Of a stretch of DNA of 60,973 nucleotides, positions 13,001 through 23,200 are shown piece after piece. The position numbers were made by a program, and so were the translations under genes. Below the pieces are notes generated by a model that was not told where the DNA came from, searched no databases, and saw nothing but the letters and a program-made list of their open reading frames with translations. The stretch comes from Protostelium mycophagum. Taxonomy: Eukaryota > Evosea > Variosea > Protosteliida > Protosteliaceae. The first letter of the stretch is position 1, and every line of letters begins with the position of its first letter. The stretch covers positions 1 to 60,973 of the forward strand of contig MZNV01001007.1 in assembly GCA_002081555.1 (NCBI GenBank), given 5' to 3'.

Positions 13001-16000
13001 TATACCAAGAGGCCGCGCACAGATTTCAGGAGGCGATATCTATAGATCCGAGTGATTACAGATCACTCTTTAACTGGGGTCTATCCATTTTTAATCATGC
13101 GATGAAGATACTGAACACCAGGAACTATGAGGTGACATTCCCGGGAATTGTGTGGCAAAGATGTGTCGGCTTTGCCGCACCGCAGTGCTTTCTGACGTTT
13201 TAGAGATGTTTTGGTGATTTCACTATTAGTCAGAATACTATACGATAAAATAATGTTAATGTGCGGCACTCACCGTGAAAATCCGCGTTACCATGACAAC
13301 AAAGTGGTCCCCTTTTCGCACAAGAATAGGATGACGATATAAAACGAGTCTTTTAATGAATTATAGGTGGACGATTTATTGAGGTTATTGAATGAGGCAG
13401 AGGGCAAATTTCGCACTGCAGAGAGTATACAGAAGGGTGATTACAGATTATTCTTATCGTCAGCGAACGTGCTTGTGGAGAAGGCAAAGTTGGAATATAA
13501 CAACGGAAGAGCTATAAATAACATCCAGGAGGCTGTCGAGAGATTCAAGTAAGACATCTCATGTTGACATCTCATATTGATATCATATTGTAAACAGTCT
13601 TGGTGTATTATGCAATGTTGCGGCAGAGCCGCATCAACACCACAGCAAAACATTTGCCCCGAAAGTTTACCAACGCACATCTCATATGATATCTATCTTG
13701 TTATGACATCTTGGATTGAATCTTTCAGGAAGGCCTTCACACTGTCAAAATCCGGAGACGTCGAGATTTTGTACAATTGGGCGAACGCCATGATGATCTT
13801 ATCACGTCTACAACCAGACAACACCAGATATCTATTGTCATTCGGATGCCTATTATACCAGAAGGCGTCACGATTAGACGCATCCCAGATCATGAAGAAT
13901 TGGGCCGTCTGTTTGGGAAAGTTAGCCCAGTATCGCATGTCATGTGACAACCAACATCCACAACCTGATATGGTAAGTGTTTATTCTTATCCTATGGAGG
14001 TCTCCTCAGCACAAATGTGTTGTAGTGACAGAGCATTATTATGTCATGCAATTATGTATTTTTATTGAAGAACAGTCGGATGGGTTGGATGGTCTAATTG
14101 ATGGCGACTGCCGTAAATATTATAATATGTCTCATTCAGAACTTTTCGATTTATGCTACGAAAAATACTCAGAAGCCATCGAACTACAACCCAATGATCA
14201 CGTGAGATATTTCATGCTCCTAAAAATAGAACGAGAATTCACGATGTCAGGAGTTACATTTCAACATGGCAAATACATTGTATAAACAATATGTATTGGA
14301 GGAAAGAGTGAGTTTACGATCACATGAGATGTAGTCTGACATTACAGCATTCAAATGGGCAGAATACCAACTTATTGTTCAAGTCGAGCGAGAGGTATTT
14401 CAGGTCTTTAATATTGCAGAAGAGACATGTGGCGTCGGTCAACAATTGGGCCCAGAATATATATACCTTGATCAGTACATGCCAAGGTATATAATGAAAA
14501 ACTGTCATCTGTAAATACCTTTCACAGCATGATTTCGTGATTAAGAGATGTATATAAATATAATGAATATATAAGTATAATAAATATATAAATATAATGA
14601 ATATATATACTGACTATTTATAGATTCAGACAGTCCAAACAGCCAGCTGCTCACATATACTTCAGGCTCACCCATCAATTTGATATTGTCCGAGATCGAC
14701 AAATTTCTAAGCATCATGGACGCCACAGAGAGCAAAGGTGCGACAAAAACCCATGACATCTCATGATGACGTCATCAGATGTCAGCGAAGACCCTTTTGG
14801 CAGGCTCCGAGATGTCGCGAGCACCTCTGAAAAGCGTTCCAGAGCTTTATTTTCTTTCTTCCGAGATTGCGGAGGGAGTAATATGGCCAAGTCATCTGAT
14901 GGAATGGAAAGAGATGCACGCCATACGGTGTTTCTCTCTGATATAAATGCCAAGGTGGATTCGTGGTTGATACAACAGGTGAGTGTATGCAGTCGTCACG
15001 TGGATTCGAGTGTCGTGAGTATTTGCAATTGTGGCAAAGCCACAAACACACTTTGATACATTTGCATATCAAATTCCAAACATAACGAGATATGACGATT
15101 CACAGAGGCCGTTGTTGGACGGAGTGTTGAAGAGTAATCAATACGAATTGATCAACAAAATCTCAGAGAAGAAAGGTGTGTCAGTACACCGCGTTAGAAA
15201 GAAGAAGACACAGTTAATATTCGTGATGAAATCGATAAGGATGTCGTTACTGGATGTCTCCACAGATGAGATTGTGAGGTGTTTCATTACTTTTATTGAA
15301 TGTAAATTCGTTCAAAGTCTTGGAATATATAGGCTGCTGAGTGTAGATGTGTTCTTGTCGCTAAGACAAAAACTTTTTGGAATATGATCAACTACACCTT
15401 TGGTGTGTTGTTTTCCAGCAACGTCAAAGGTCTCATTACACCTGACACATCTAATTGATATATTCACAGACACAGACATGCGAGAGGATGATCTCAAACA
15501 GCATAAAGAGTCCGTTTGTTGTGGAATTATTATCTTGCTTTTCGGATGAGCACCGGATGCATTTCGTGTTTGAATACCTCTCGGGAGGCAATTTATTATA
15601 TAATATAAATATGTACAGAGAAAAAGAGAAAGGTGAGCACCATCTTCCATGTTCCATCATCATGATCATCATACAGGTGCGGACATCAGTAGAGACATCG
15701 CGTTCTTTGCGGCAGAGGTGATCCATGACGTCATACTCACAGATCTTAATGATGTGTAGATTTACGAAGGTTTAAACGATTACCACAGTAGAGGACAAGT
15801 TTACGGCAGACTATCACATAAGAACGTACTCAGTAATTCTTCTAATCACATCAAGTTGTTGCAGATATTACCATCACGAACAGGTAAATAGAACGTTGCA
15901 GATACATCTTGTAATTAGATGATTTTAGATTTGAAAAAGTCAAGATATGTTTTGTTTGCTCCTTCAAGTGCATCTTTTATATGCCAAAATATTGCTAAAC

Positions 16001-16799
16001 ATCAAAACATGTTTGAAAACCGAATAACACAGTCCACTGAGTAATTATAGACGAAGACGAAGATACTGATACGGTCATGTACTTTGCTCCTGAAGTATTG
16101 GGCGGAGAGGTGAATGTTATAATCTTATAGTTTTTTTGTATTAAAATATTTCCTTTGAATTATTTTTTTGTATTGAAATATATCCTTTTGAGTACTGAAA
16201 TTTCTTTTTAAATTTCTTTCGATTTATGTCGATTCACAAAAATAATGAATTGCAGACACCAACAGTGGAGTCTGATTACTGGTCCTACGGTGCACTTCTC
16301 TACCATTATTTACTAGGATATCCCCCTTTTCCCGGGAAAAGTCTGAATGACGTCATAGAATCGATCTTGTCGACCAAAGTATTGATCCCGTCTACAATAC
16401 CTTCTGACACGGCACAATTACTATCTGGGGTCAGTTGATCATCTCATCATATCGTCTAAAGATCATAATCAGTTGATGGATCATGATCTGAGCGTAAGAG
16501 GAAGGGTCTGGAATGATTTGAAGAAACACAAATTATTCGAAGACATCGATTGGTATGAGCTGAGCACAATGGATCCACCCATCATCGCCGTCATACAGAG
16601 TCGGTCATCTCATTCCTTCATCCAAGATTGACCATCCACAGATTTAGACATGGCACAGACCATGATGGACCCCAGTATACAGGCCACATATATCGGGTAC
16701 ACTTTTGCACAACAGAGAACCTCCTTCACGAATAATTCGAGCCAAGAGGACACTAATTCAGCAGCCAAACGGCCGAGGTCATCGGTGAACATAAAGTGA
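10020..16799 (+). CDS. CLU domain - TPR - AGC-type pseudokinase fusion protein
   Basis: After an acidic N-terminus (DEDDDEVEE) comes a CLU (clustered mitochondria) domain: TSRVGGVAGG, YFYNGLFFKLAVDDHNLY, GLHFPLVTIVDYLGWRLLA, LVYGSSDAGRTIH, TDGRLYLLDLARLFPP, then GINLRFLGVLRNKIG and SQKLWTDINTLLSKKFDDA. From about 12900 to 14240 are TPR-like helical repeats such as FQEAISIDPSDYRSLFNWG, AFTLSKSGDVEILYNWANA and YSEAIELQPNDHVRYF. The C-terminus (15100-16799) is an AGC-family kinase fold: FVMKSI with the ATP-site Lys, SPFVVELLSCFSDEHRMHF, VFEYLSGGNLLYNI, MYFAPEVLGGE, SDYWSYGALLYHYLLGYPPF and a C-tail with YIGYTF. The catalytic loop reads YGRLSHKNVL in place of YRDLKPENIL, and no DFG is present, so it is predicted inactive. 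CLU proteins act in mRNA handling and mitochondrial distribution. About twenty short introns. Start Met at 10020; an open frame extends further upstream. Stop TGA at 16797-16799. Confidence 0.85.
12295..12358 (+). other. intron ending in the palindrome TGATGACGTCATCAG
   Basis: This 64-nt GT-AG intron of the CLU fusion ends in TGATGACGTCATCAG, directly before an exon starting ATGCTC. Confidence 0.6.
12438..12514. repeat. AT tandem repeat in an intron
   Basis: Two and a half copies of a unit built from ATATATAAATATATAATATA and ACAA lie in an intron of the CLU fusion gene. Confidence 0.7.
13619..13633. repeat. dispersed palindrome TGCGGCAGAGCCGCA
   Basis: A consensus copy of a short hairpin repeat found at many places in this window, here in an intron of the CLU fusion gene. 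Other copies or variants start near 15030, 35891, 36022, 36152, 50031, 51079 and 51281. Confidence 0.6.
14738..14778 (+). other. 41-nt intron ending in TGATGACGTCATCAG
   Basis: Removing this intron joins ATESK to DVSEDPFGRL in the CLU fusion reading frame, which supports the borders. Its last 15 nt are the palindrome motif. Confidence 0.65.
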
Positions 16800-17099
16800 T
16801 GCGTTTTGATGCGTTAGTACGAAGTTTTTGAATCTGGCTTTGCCGCCAAGGTATAGTTTTTTGGTGTTCTTGTTACATATCAATAATATAAATAAATATT
16901 ACAATAAGCATTCTGATGGATTTGTTGAAGCCACTGACGCAAAATGATTTATAATTCAAAAAAGCAAGACGATTTTGGATCTACAACAACATTTTCTGGA
17001 TTCTTGCAAATTTTCTGGAGAAAATTTGGATTCTAAAACAAAAATTAAGCACACAACCTGCACGATGATCATTTTTTGATTGGAGAGTTCTTTGCATGA

Positions 17100-17335
17100 T
17101 CGATCTGTGGGGCGTCATAAAACATGCCATGAATCTCTGCGAAAATTCAGTGACAACTCCGATCCTGATCACGCAAATTCCGGAAAGAGATGGAGCTGTA
17201 CAGAGAAAAAGCACAAGATATATTTAGGTGCCGTTGTAGACAACACCCCTGTGGCCATGCAAAATATCGAGGAAAACAGAATGAAAGCAGAGATAATGAG
17301 ATTGAAGATGATTGCAGAACACAGAAAAAAGCATG
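17100..17335 (+). pseudogene. DDX60 fragment, first part of an inverted partial copy
   Basis: This stretch is clearly similar to the minus-strand DDX60 exon at about 24390-24660. It shares TGACAACTCCGATCCTGATC (one mismatch to the parent), GACAACACCCCTGT, ATCGAGGAAAAC and GAATGAAAGCAGAGATAAT. Relative to the parent it lacks a block around the [12 protein letters not shown] segment. It reads on the plus strand, opposite to DDX60. A 100-codon open frame crosses it, but nothing suggests it is expressed. The second part of the same copy is at 20068-20235. Confidence 0.75.
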
Positions 17336-17439
17336 AGGGATTTTTGTATAAACATCCTCACGCTTTACACGGCCCATTCTGATTGATGTCTCACAAGTAA
17401 ACACATCACATTTTATACATTAAGAACCTACCAAGGCTG

Positions 17440-17642
17440 ATTCGACCATACTTCTTTGGGCCAATCTGCATCCTCCGGCGCATTATCCTCTCTTGCCATC
17501 TCATTCCATCAGGCGCAAGTGTACAACTGACAAGTTGTCTCACAATCTAGATCCGCTGTCCATTTTGCGACAAGAGCTTTCACTTGATCAGCTGTTAACT
17601 GATCTTCATTAGTATTACGAATGGCGACATCAGAGGGAAACC
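17440..17642 (-). other. possible small coding exon, uncertain
   Basis: Between the DDX60 fragment and the F-box gene, the minus strand holds an open stretch reading FPSDVAIRNTNEDQLTADQ then VKALVAKWTADLDCETT, ending at a TGA. After a short gap comes MAREDNAPEDADWPKEVWS. Both look protein-like and could be exons of a small gene, but no splice pattern joining them keeps the frame. Otherwise 16800-17850 holds only 3' flank of the CLU fusion gene and the DDX60 fragment. Confidence 0.2.
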
Positions 17643-17856
17643 TACAAGAAAAGTAGGCAGATGATTATCCCGCGGTTTTGGAGAGGTCTTCACTGCCACA
17701 AGTTGTTCTATTCTAAGGGTGTCTAAAATCACTCAATTTGCTGCCAGATTGAGTGTCATATGACAATACTGTTATACTTAGTCGAACATGATCAGACCGC
17801 ATTTGACCGTTTAAATTCTTGGTCCAGAACTTGCAAATATCTCAGGTTTCAGCTGA

Positions 17857-17944
17857 TGCCGCGATCGCTTTGATCGCAAATCCGAGTGGCAAACCGATGC
17901 GAATAAATGTTTTTCGTTGCTGCACGATCAAAGCGATCGCGGCA
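17857..17944. promoter_or_regulatory. 20-nt perfect inverted repeat just upstream of the F-box gene
   Basis: The arms are TGCCGCGATCGCTTTGATCG at 17857-17876 and its exact reverse complement at 17925-17944, separated by 48 nt. The second arm ends 6 nt before the proposed start ATG at 17951. If transcribed it would form a strong hairpin in the 5' leader. Each arm contains GCGATCGC. It could be a translational control hairpin or the remains of an insertion. Confidence 0.6.
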
Positions 17945-17950
17945 AAGAAG

Positions 17951-19797
17951 ATGGACGAGTACCTACGCTTTGTCACAGAAAGACAAGCAGAGGATGAAGA
18001 GATCATTTGGTCACATTTGACCAATTTTCTGGAAGGTGTGCGCAGGTCAGCACTTGTTGGTTTTATCAAAGCTGATTGAAGTATGCAGTTCCACTTCCAA
18101 GATGGTGAAGTTGAATCAAGAACAAACCGCATGGAGAGTTAGAGCGTTGCAAAGGACAGTTGCAAAAGTGAACGAAGGAATGATGTTGTTACAAGAGTTG
18201 CAGGACGGATTAAGAAATGCAATTGAGGAATTAACAGAAGGAGCTTCAGAGGATAATAGGAAGGCAAAGCGACATAAAGGAGAGAAGGATGTGAGTGAGA
18301 GAGATGTTTCTCATATTACTGATTGATTGATTTTTATAGAGGCAAGACTCGCCCATACCTCGTGATGTGATGTTTGGAGTGATGACCTTCTTAGAGATGG
18401 GTGAAATCCTTGTGGCATCTTTCACATGTCACACTTGGCTACAGGCTGGACTGAAACAAATGGAGCAGAGAAAAAATAGCCATAGAAGACAAAGACTGGA
18501 GAGTGTGAGTGATGTAATAGCACTTCCAACTGGTGAGAGACATCTGTGGCGATGGTGGAGTAGTACACTAAGAGACATACGGGGAGAAGACATGCTAGCT
18601 GCTGCAGAGAGAGGACATATACCTTTCATAGAAGATTTCTACAGAGAGTTCCCCAATATAGTTCCAATGGTGTACATCAGTAGAGCTGCAAAGTTCAACC
18701 AGGTGGCAACTATAAGATGGATATCGAATAATTTAATGGCACCAAATAGTCTATGGATGATAGTGGGACAAGATGAGGCCGCAGAGCAAGGACATGTTCA
18801 AGTATTACAGTGCATGGTGGAACACAATCGTAGCTGTATCAAAACTGAGGTGGTAGCATATGTAGCAAGTCAGCATGCACATGAGAATGTGATAGAATGG
18901 ATGAAAGAGTGCGGTATATACGGGGAGGCCGAGAAGATGTGGGCTTGCTGTGGTGCAGCAGCGGGAGGTCATCTCTCTCTACTTTGTAAATTTGCTCAGG
19001 ATGGTCTACCTCTCACGGCAAGAGTGCACAACCTCTGCCGTCATGCTATTGAGAGTGGAAGAGTGGATGTACTGGAGTGGGCTATGTACAATGGCTGCAC
19101 ACTTAATGACACAATGGATTTATCACTTCCGCCAAAGGGGATATCATTCAGTCTCCAAACTTTCCAGATTATTGAGAATGACAATGCAAACCAAAATCTC
19201 TCAGAAGATGCCGTGCACAACACTATATTGGAGGCTGCTAAAAAAGGGCATGTGCATATGTTGATGTGGATGAAAAAGACAGGAAGGCTGAGGGGTCTGG
19301 AAGAACAAGAATTATTATATTTGTGTGCTGCTGCAGAAGCAGGGCAAATAGAGGTTATTAAGTGGTTTCATCAGCAAGGAGCAAATTGGAATCATCGAAT
19401 TTGTCTGTCAGCAGCACGGGGAATGCAGTTAGATACACTTCAGTACCTCCATCATGCAGGTTGTTCATGGAATGGACAAGTAATCGATGCAGCCATCAAG
19501 AACAGAGATGAAGAGATGCTCAAATACGCTTGGTGGAGCTATCCATTGTGGAGGGACAAACCGTTGGCAGAGATTTCTCAATTACCACACAGCACCTTTG
19601 TGTGGCTGATAGAGCATGACTACCCGTTTGACGAGATCGAATTCTTGAGGAGCTATGACACTGAGACCAGTTTATACGCTGCAGACGAGAGAAAAAACGC
19701 TATCTGGATTGTGAGCAGAATCACAGAGAAGGAAGAGTGGCAAATGCACCCAGGATTCATGCTGGAATTCGCTCAAAGACTAAATTTAGAAGGGTAG
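17951..19797 (+). CDS. F-box-like / divergent ankyrin-repeat protein
   Basis: Exon 1 begins MDEYLRFVTERQAEDEEIIW. Exon 2 carries a coiled coil (VAKVNEGMMLLQELQDGL). The long exon 3 opens with IPRDVMFGVMTFLEMGEIL, which looks like an F-box, the Skp1-binding part of SCF ubiquitin ligases. Next come about ten degenerate ankyrin-like units: AAAERGHIPFIEDFY, AAEQGHVQVLQCMVEH, AAAGGHLSLLCKFAQDG, AIESGRVDVLEWAMYNG, AAKKGHVHMLMWMKKTG, AAEAGQIEVIKWFHQQG and SAARGMQLDTLQYLHHAG. This class is often expanded in amoebae. It is likely a substrate adaptor, inferred from layout. It has only two introns, unlike most neighbours, and sits between two pieces of a DDX60 copy. Stop TAG at 19795-19797. Confidence 0.8.
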
Positions 19798-19801
19798 ATA
19801 A

Positions 19802-19987
19802 ATGAATTGTTTGAGCGATATGCTGATTGAGGGAAGTGATGATCTCCAGCGATTGTATGACCAAGTTCATGAGGATATGTTTTCCACCGCATTGCATCTG
19901 CTGATACTAAACTTTGTCTGGGATATTCAACAGATGATATTCCATCAGCGTCGCCAAGAGAAAATAGTTCTCGAAAACCGATGTTAA
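19802..19987 (+). other. 61-codon open frame after the F-box gene
   Basis: An ATG 4 nt after the F-box stop opens a frame with plausible coding text (DDLQRLYDQVHEDMFSTALH). It might be a C-terminal exon reached by an intron starting at the GTAG of the stop, or a separate small ORF. I could not confirm a splice that keeps the frame. The rest of 19798-20067 shows nothing else. Confidence 0.2.
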
Positions 19988-20067
19988 CATACGAAGGCTG
20001 TGAGACCATCAGCTACCAATAATTAGAGAGTGACATCGGAACATTTGACTTTATTTGACTGCGCTAT

Positions 20068-20235
20068 ATCTCTGCTCAGAGCTCAGGAATGTTTCATGTC
20101 GAAACACTTCCAAGTGTAGAACAGTCATGAAGCATAGTCACCAACTTTTGGGTAACCCAAAGGCAGATACTGGAAGGTGAGCTTTTTGTGGAAGATCTTT
20201 ATCTCGATTGTTTGCAGATCAGGCACTTTTGGACA
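20068..20235 (+). pseudogene. DDX60 fragment, second part of the inverted partial copy
   Basis: The stretch matches the reverse complement of about 24090-24290 in DDX60. Shared pieces include CTGCTCAGAGCT, AGGAATGTTTCA, ACAGTCAT, GGTAACCCAAAGGCAGATAC, the donor GGTGAGCTT and the acceptor side TTGCAGATCA. It keeps an intron, so the copy arose from DNA and not from mRNA. It is colinear with the fragment at 17100-17335: the two are about 2.7 kb apart here but only about 60-100 bp apart in the parent. It abuts the 3' end of DDX60 tail to tail. Confidence 0.75.
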
Positions 20236-20260
20236 AATGTGCTTTGAGTGTCCTCCTCTA

Positions 20261-23200
20261 TCATCTTCGCCCTGACACCTCTCGAAACTTCTCTGACCAC
20301 TCTCTTGATACACCCGCCAGCACTTGAGCTGTCTGTTCCCTTGTCTCAGAAGGACTGCACAGGCTCATCCTCTGTGCCTCGGTAGTTAGTGTCTTTAGTA
20401 TCAAGTCGAATTCTTGCAGTTTTTCCCACAGCGCCTCTTCTCTGATCTTGTTTTCTTTCATCAAAGCAGAGAGCTGACCATGACGGAAGAAATCAACTGC
20501 GTAGGCGTTGAATGTTTCTTCTGAAGACTCAAGGACAGGTGCAGCTTGGAAGATGAGCTGCAAATCTGGTTGCATGATGCCCATTAATTCGTTCAATGAG
20601 GCTTCTGTTTGAGGTAAATCTCTTGCCAAAATTATTCAAAATACATGCTTTCATTTGTAATTCCTCATATAGATAAGCCTCACCTTCTGGATCAACACCA
20701 GTAATGGCCACCGTGTCTATCCACCATTTCCTCTTGCACAAGGCTGCCTGTTCTATCGATGCAAGATCATCATCGTGTTGCGATCTTTTGCTAAAGTTGA
20801 TTCCACTGAGAGGCAACACGGCATCATACTCTTCAACATGACGATTCAAGAAAAATTTGATATAGCCCCGCATCCTGTCTTCGTGTTCCCTCGCTGCCTT
20901 CAGAAATGATTCACGCGGGGGAGGGAGGATCACAAGAGAAGAACCCTTCTGATTTGATCGTGCATTCTTGTGGCATTTCACCTTGCAGAAAATGTGTGCG
21001 AGAAGCTCCATCATGAGATACTCTCTGTCTTTGAGAGCACAATCCTGTCAAGATAATCAGGTGTACGTTGAACATATTTGTGAACTCTGATCCCTCACCA
21101 ACATTGCGATTTCATCAAACACGCCCGACCTGAGCATATTTGCAAGTCTGAAATTGTCTGGCTCCAAATAAAAGAGGTGATGTATCATCCCAGCGATCCC
21201 AATGGGCTCGCCTGTTCAATTGAGATGACAAGTGTGTAACCACTTACCCGAAGAGTCGATATATCCCTCAGCCCATAGATATTGCGCACAGAATGTCATC
21301 AGTTTCTCTCCATGCTCGTACTTCATTTGGTGTTGTGCGAGAGGAAATTGGATGAACCTCTTTGCAGCTTCTATCGCTTCTTTCTTATCTTCCACATTAT
21401 GCCAGAAAGTTAACAATCTCAATAAGCTGGGGATGATCAATGAAGAGGCATAATAATAGTTCAACTCACGTTGTTGGAGTGACAGGTAGTTTTCCGCAGA
21501 TGCCTGGGAGGCGATGTGTCAAGAGTTGTGTCATCTTCTCTTTGCAAACCCCGACCATGACGACCCTGTTGATCAATTAAAACTACAGTGATGACGTCAT
21601 CACTCATCACCTGCCCTCAGAGTCAAAGTTTCTGCGGCCTGCTCTTCCTGACATTTGACGGAATGTCAAACTATTCAGGTATTTATAGGGTTGATGTCCT
21701 ATAATAGCAACCGTCTTGCAAGGCATATTGATACCAAGTGCAAGGGTTGAAGTTGCAATGACAAGGGATATTTTCTTGAGGCGAAACAGTCTCTCCACTG
21801 TTTGTCTATATTTCTTCTGCAGACCACCGTGGTGTATGCCTGATCATCGTGAGTGAAATGTCAAGATTTTAATGGACATTGTGTATTTGCCACAAAATTG
21901 ATATTGTGTATGTGTAAAGCCATAATTGAACAGAATTTATTAAAGGTTAATATATAGTGGCAAAAAGACACATAATGAAGCTTGTTAATGATATCCTACC
22001 AATGCCTCGAAGTAGCATTTTTATATAGATATCGTCTTCATCTGCATAACGGTGGTGTTCCAATATCTGTTTTATTCAATTTTATTGCCAATTTTAAACA
22101 CTCACATCCTCCATTGTCACAAAACTCAAAGTAAATTTAGGATTAGGCCTCTGTAACATGGCGATCTCTGCCGAGATGCTTTGGTATCTCTGAATGAGCG
22201 CACCGATTCTACCCTCCACTTCTCCATATGCATTCACAGTCTTCTGCTCATCTTTATGTCTGTTCAATTGTTTCTTTGCTTCTTTCTGCTCTTCTCTCAA
22301 CTGACGAAGCATCTGGTTTTTTTTGGTTTTCTTGTTATATTCGATTTCACCTGTTGTTGTGTGAGAGTTTTTTGAGCAGATATAAAAATGATATATAAAA
22401 TAGAATGGGAGATAGAGATCAGGATATTTACTTGATTGAAGATCCTCAAAAATTGATTGGGCTATATCGAAACAACCGCTACGATCAAGATGAAATATGA
22501 TGGCTGGTAACTGTTTTTGTTTTCTTATCCTTGAGATAATCTTGGTGACATCGACCACTTCATCTTTCTGCACAGCATGTCATCTTCTAACACGCAGAAA
22601 AGAATTATCTTCCAAAAACTTACCAGATCTGGGACCTTTGCAACCAGTGCAGCCAATGTCTCTCGGTGTTGTTCCAAACAAATATACAATTTATCTTTGA
22701 TTCTGTTTTCCCACATAGAGGCGTCTACCATTGCGATGTCCCAGCTCTTCTTACATCCCAAAAATCCAAAAAAATTCTCTGGCCTCAGCTCCAACTGTTC
22801 ACCTGCAAGAATCAAACTTCATCTACAACGAGGACTCACCCATAATCTTTTCTATGATATGTACTAGTTCTAGACAGTGCTCAGGGAGTAATTTGATCTG
22901 AGATAATTGTGCTTGATCTGCTGTGTGGAAATTAAGATAAGAGATCGGGTTGAGGGGATATTGTCGTCCTTTGGCATCTCCGACAACGCTCATCTTGAGG
23001 TAATTATACCTCTCTGTATAATGGATCAGATGAATGAGCCGGTGCTGGCTTGCTGACACCTTGACACGTCAGCATTTTTCCAATAGATTATTGTCAAATT
23101 GCATCTAAACTAGATATAAGAAAGACTCACTCTCTGAAGCCAAGCGTAAAGATCTTCCAGGTTTCCGATAGTGGCAGACAAGGCTAGTATTGGACATGAT

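Noticed and set aside
17080-17382. 100-codon plus-strand frame as a gene
   Set aside because: Its sequence is a degenerate copy of a DDX60 exon lying mostly in a shifted frame, so it is a fragment and not a separate gene.
20129-20313. Minus-strand frame of 62 codons at the end of DDX60
   Set aside because: It lies antisense to the DDX60 fragment copy and is best explained by that duplication.
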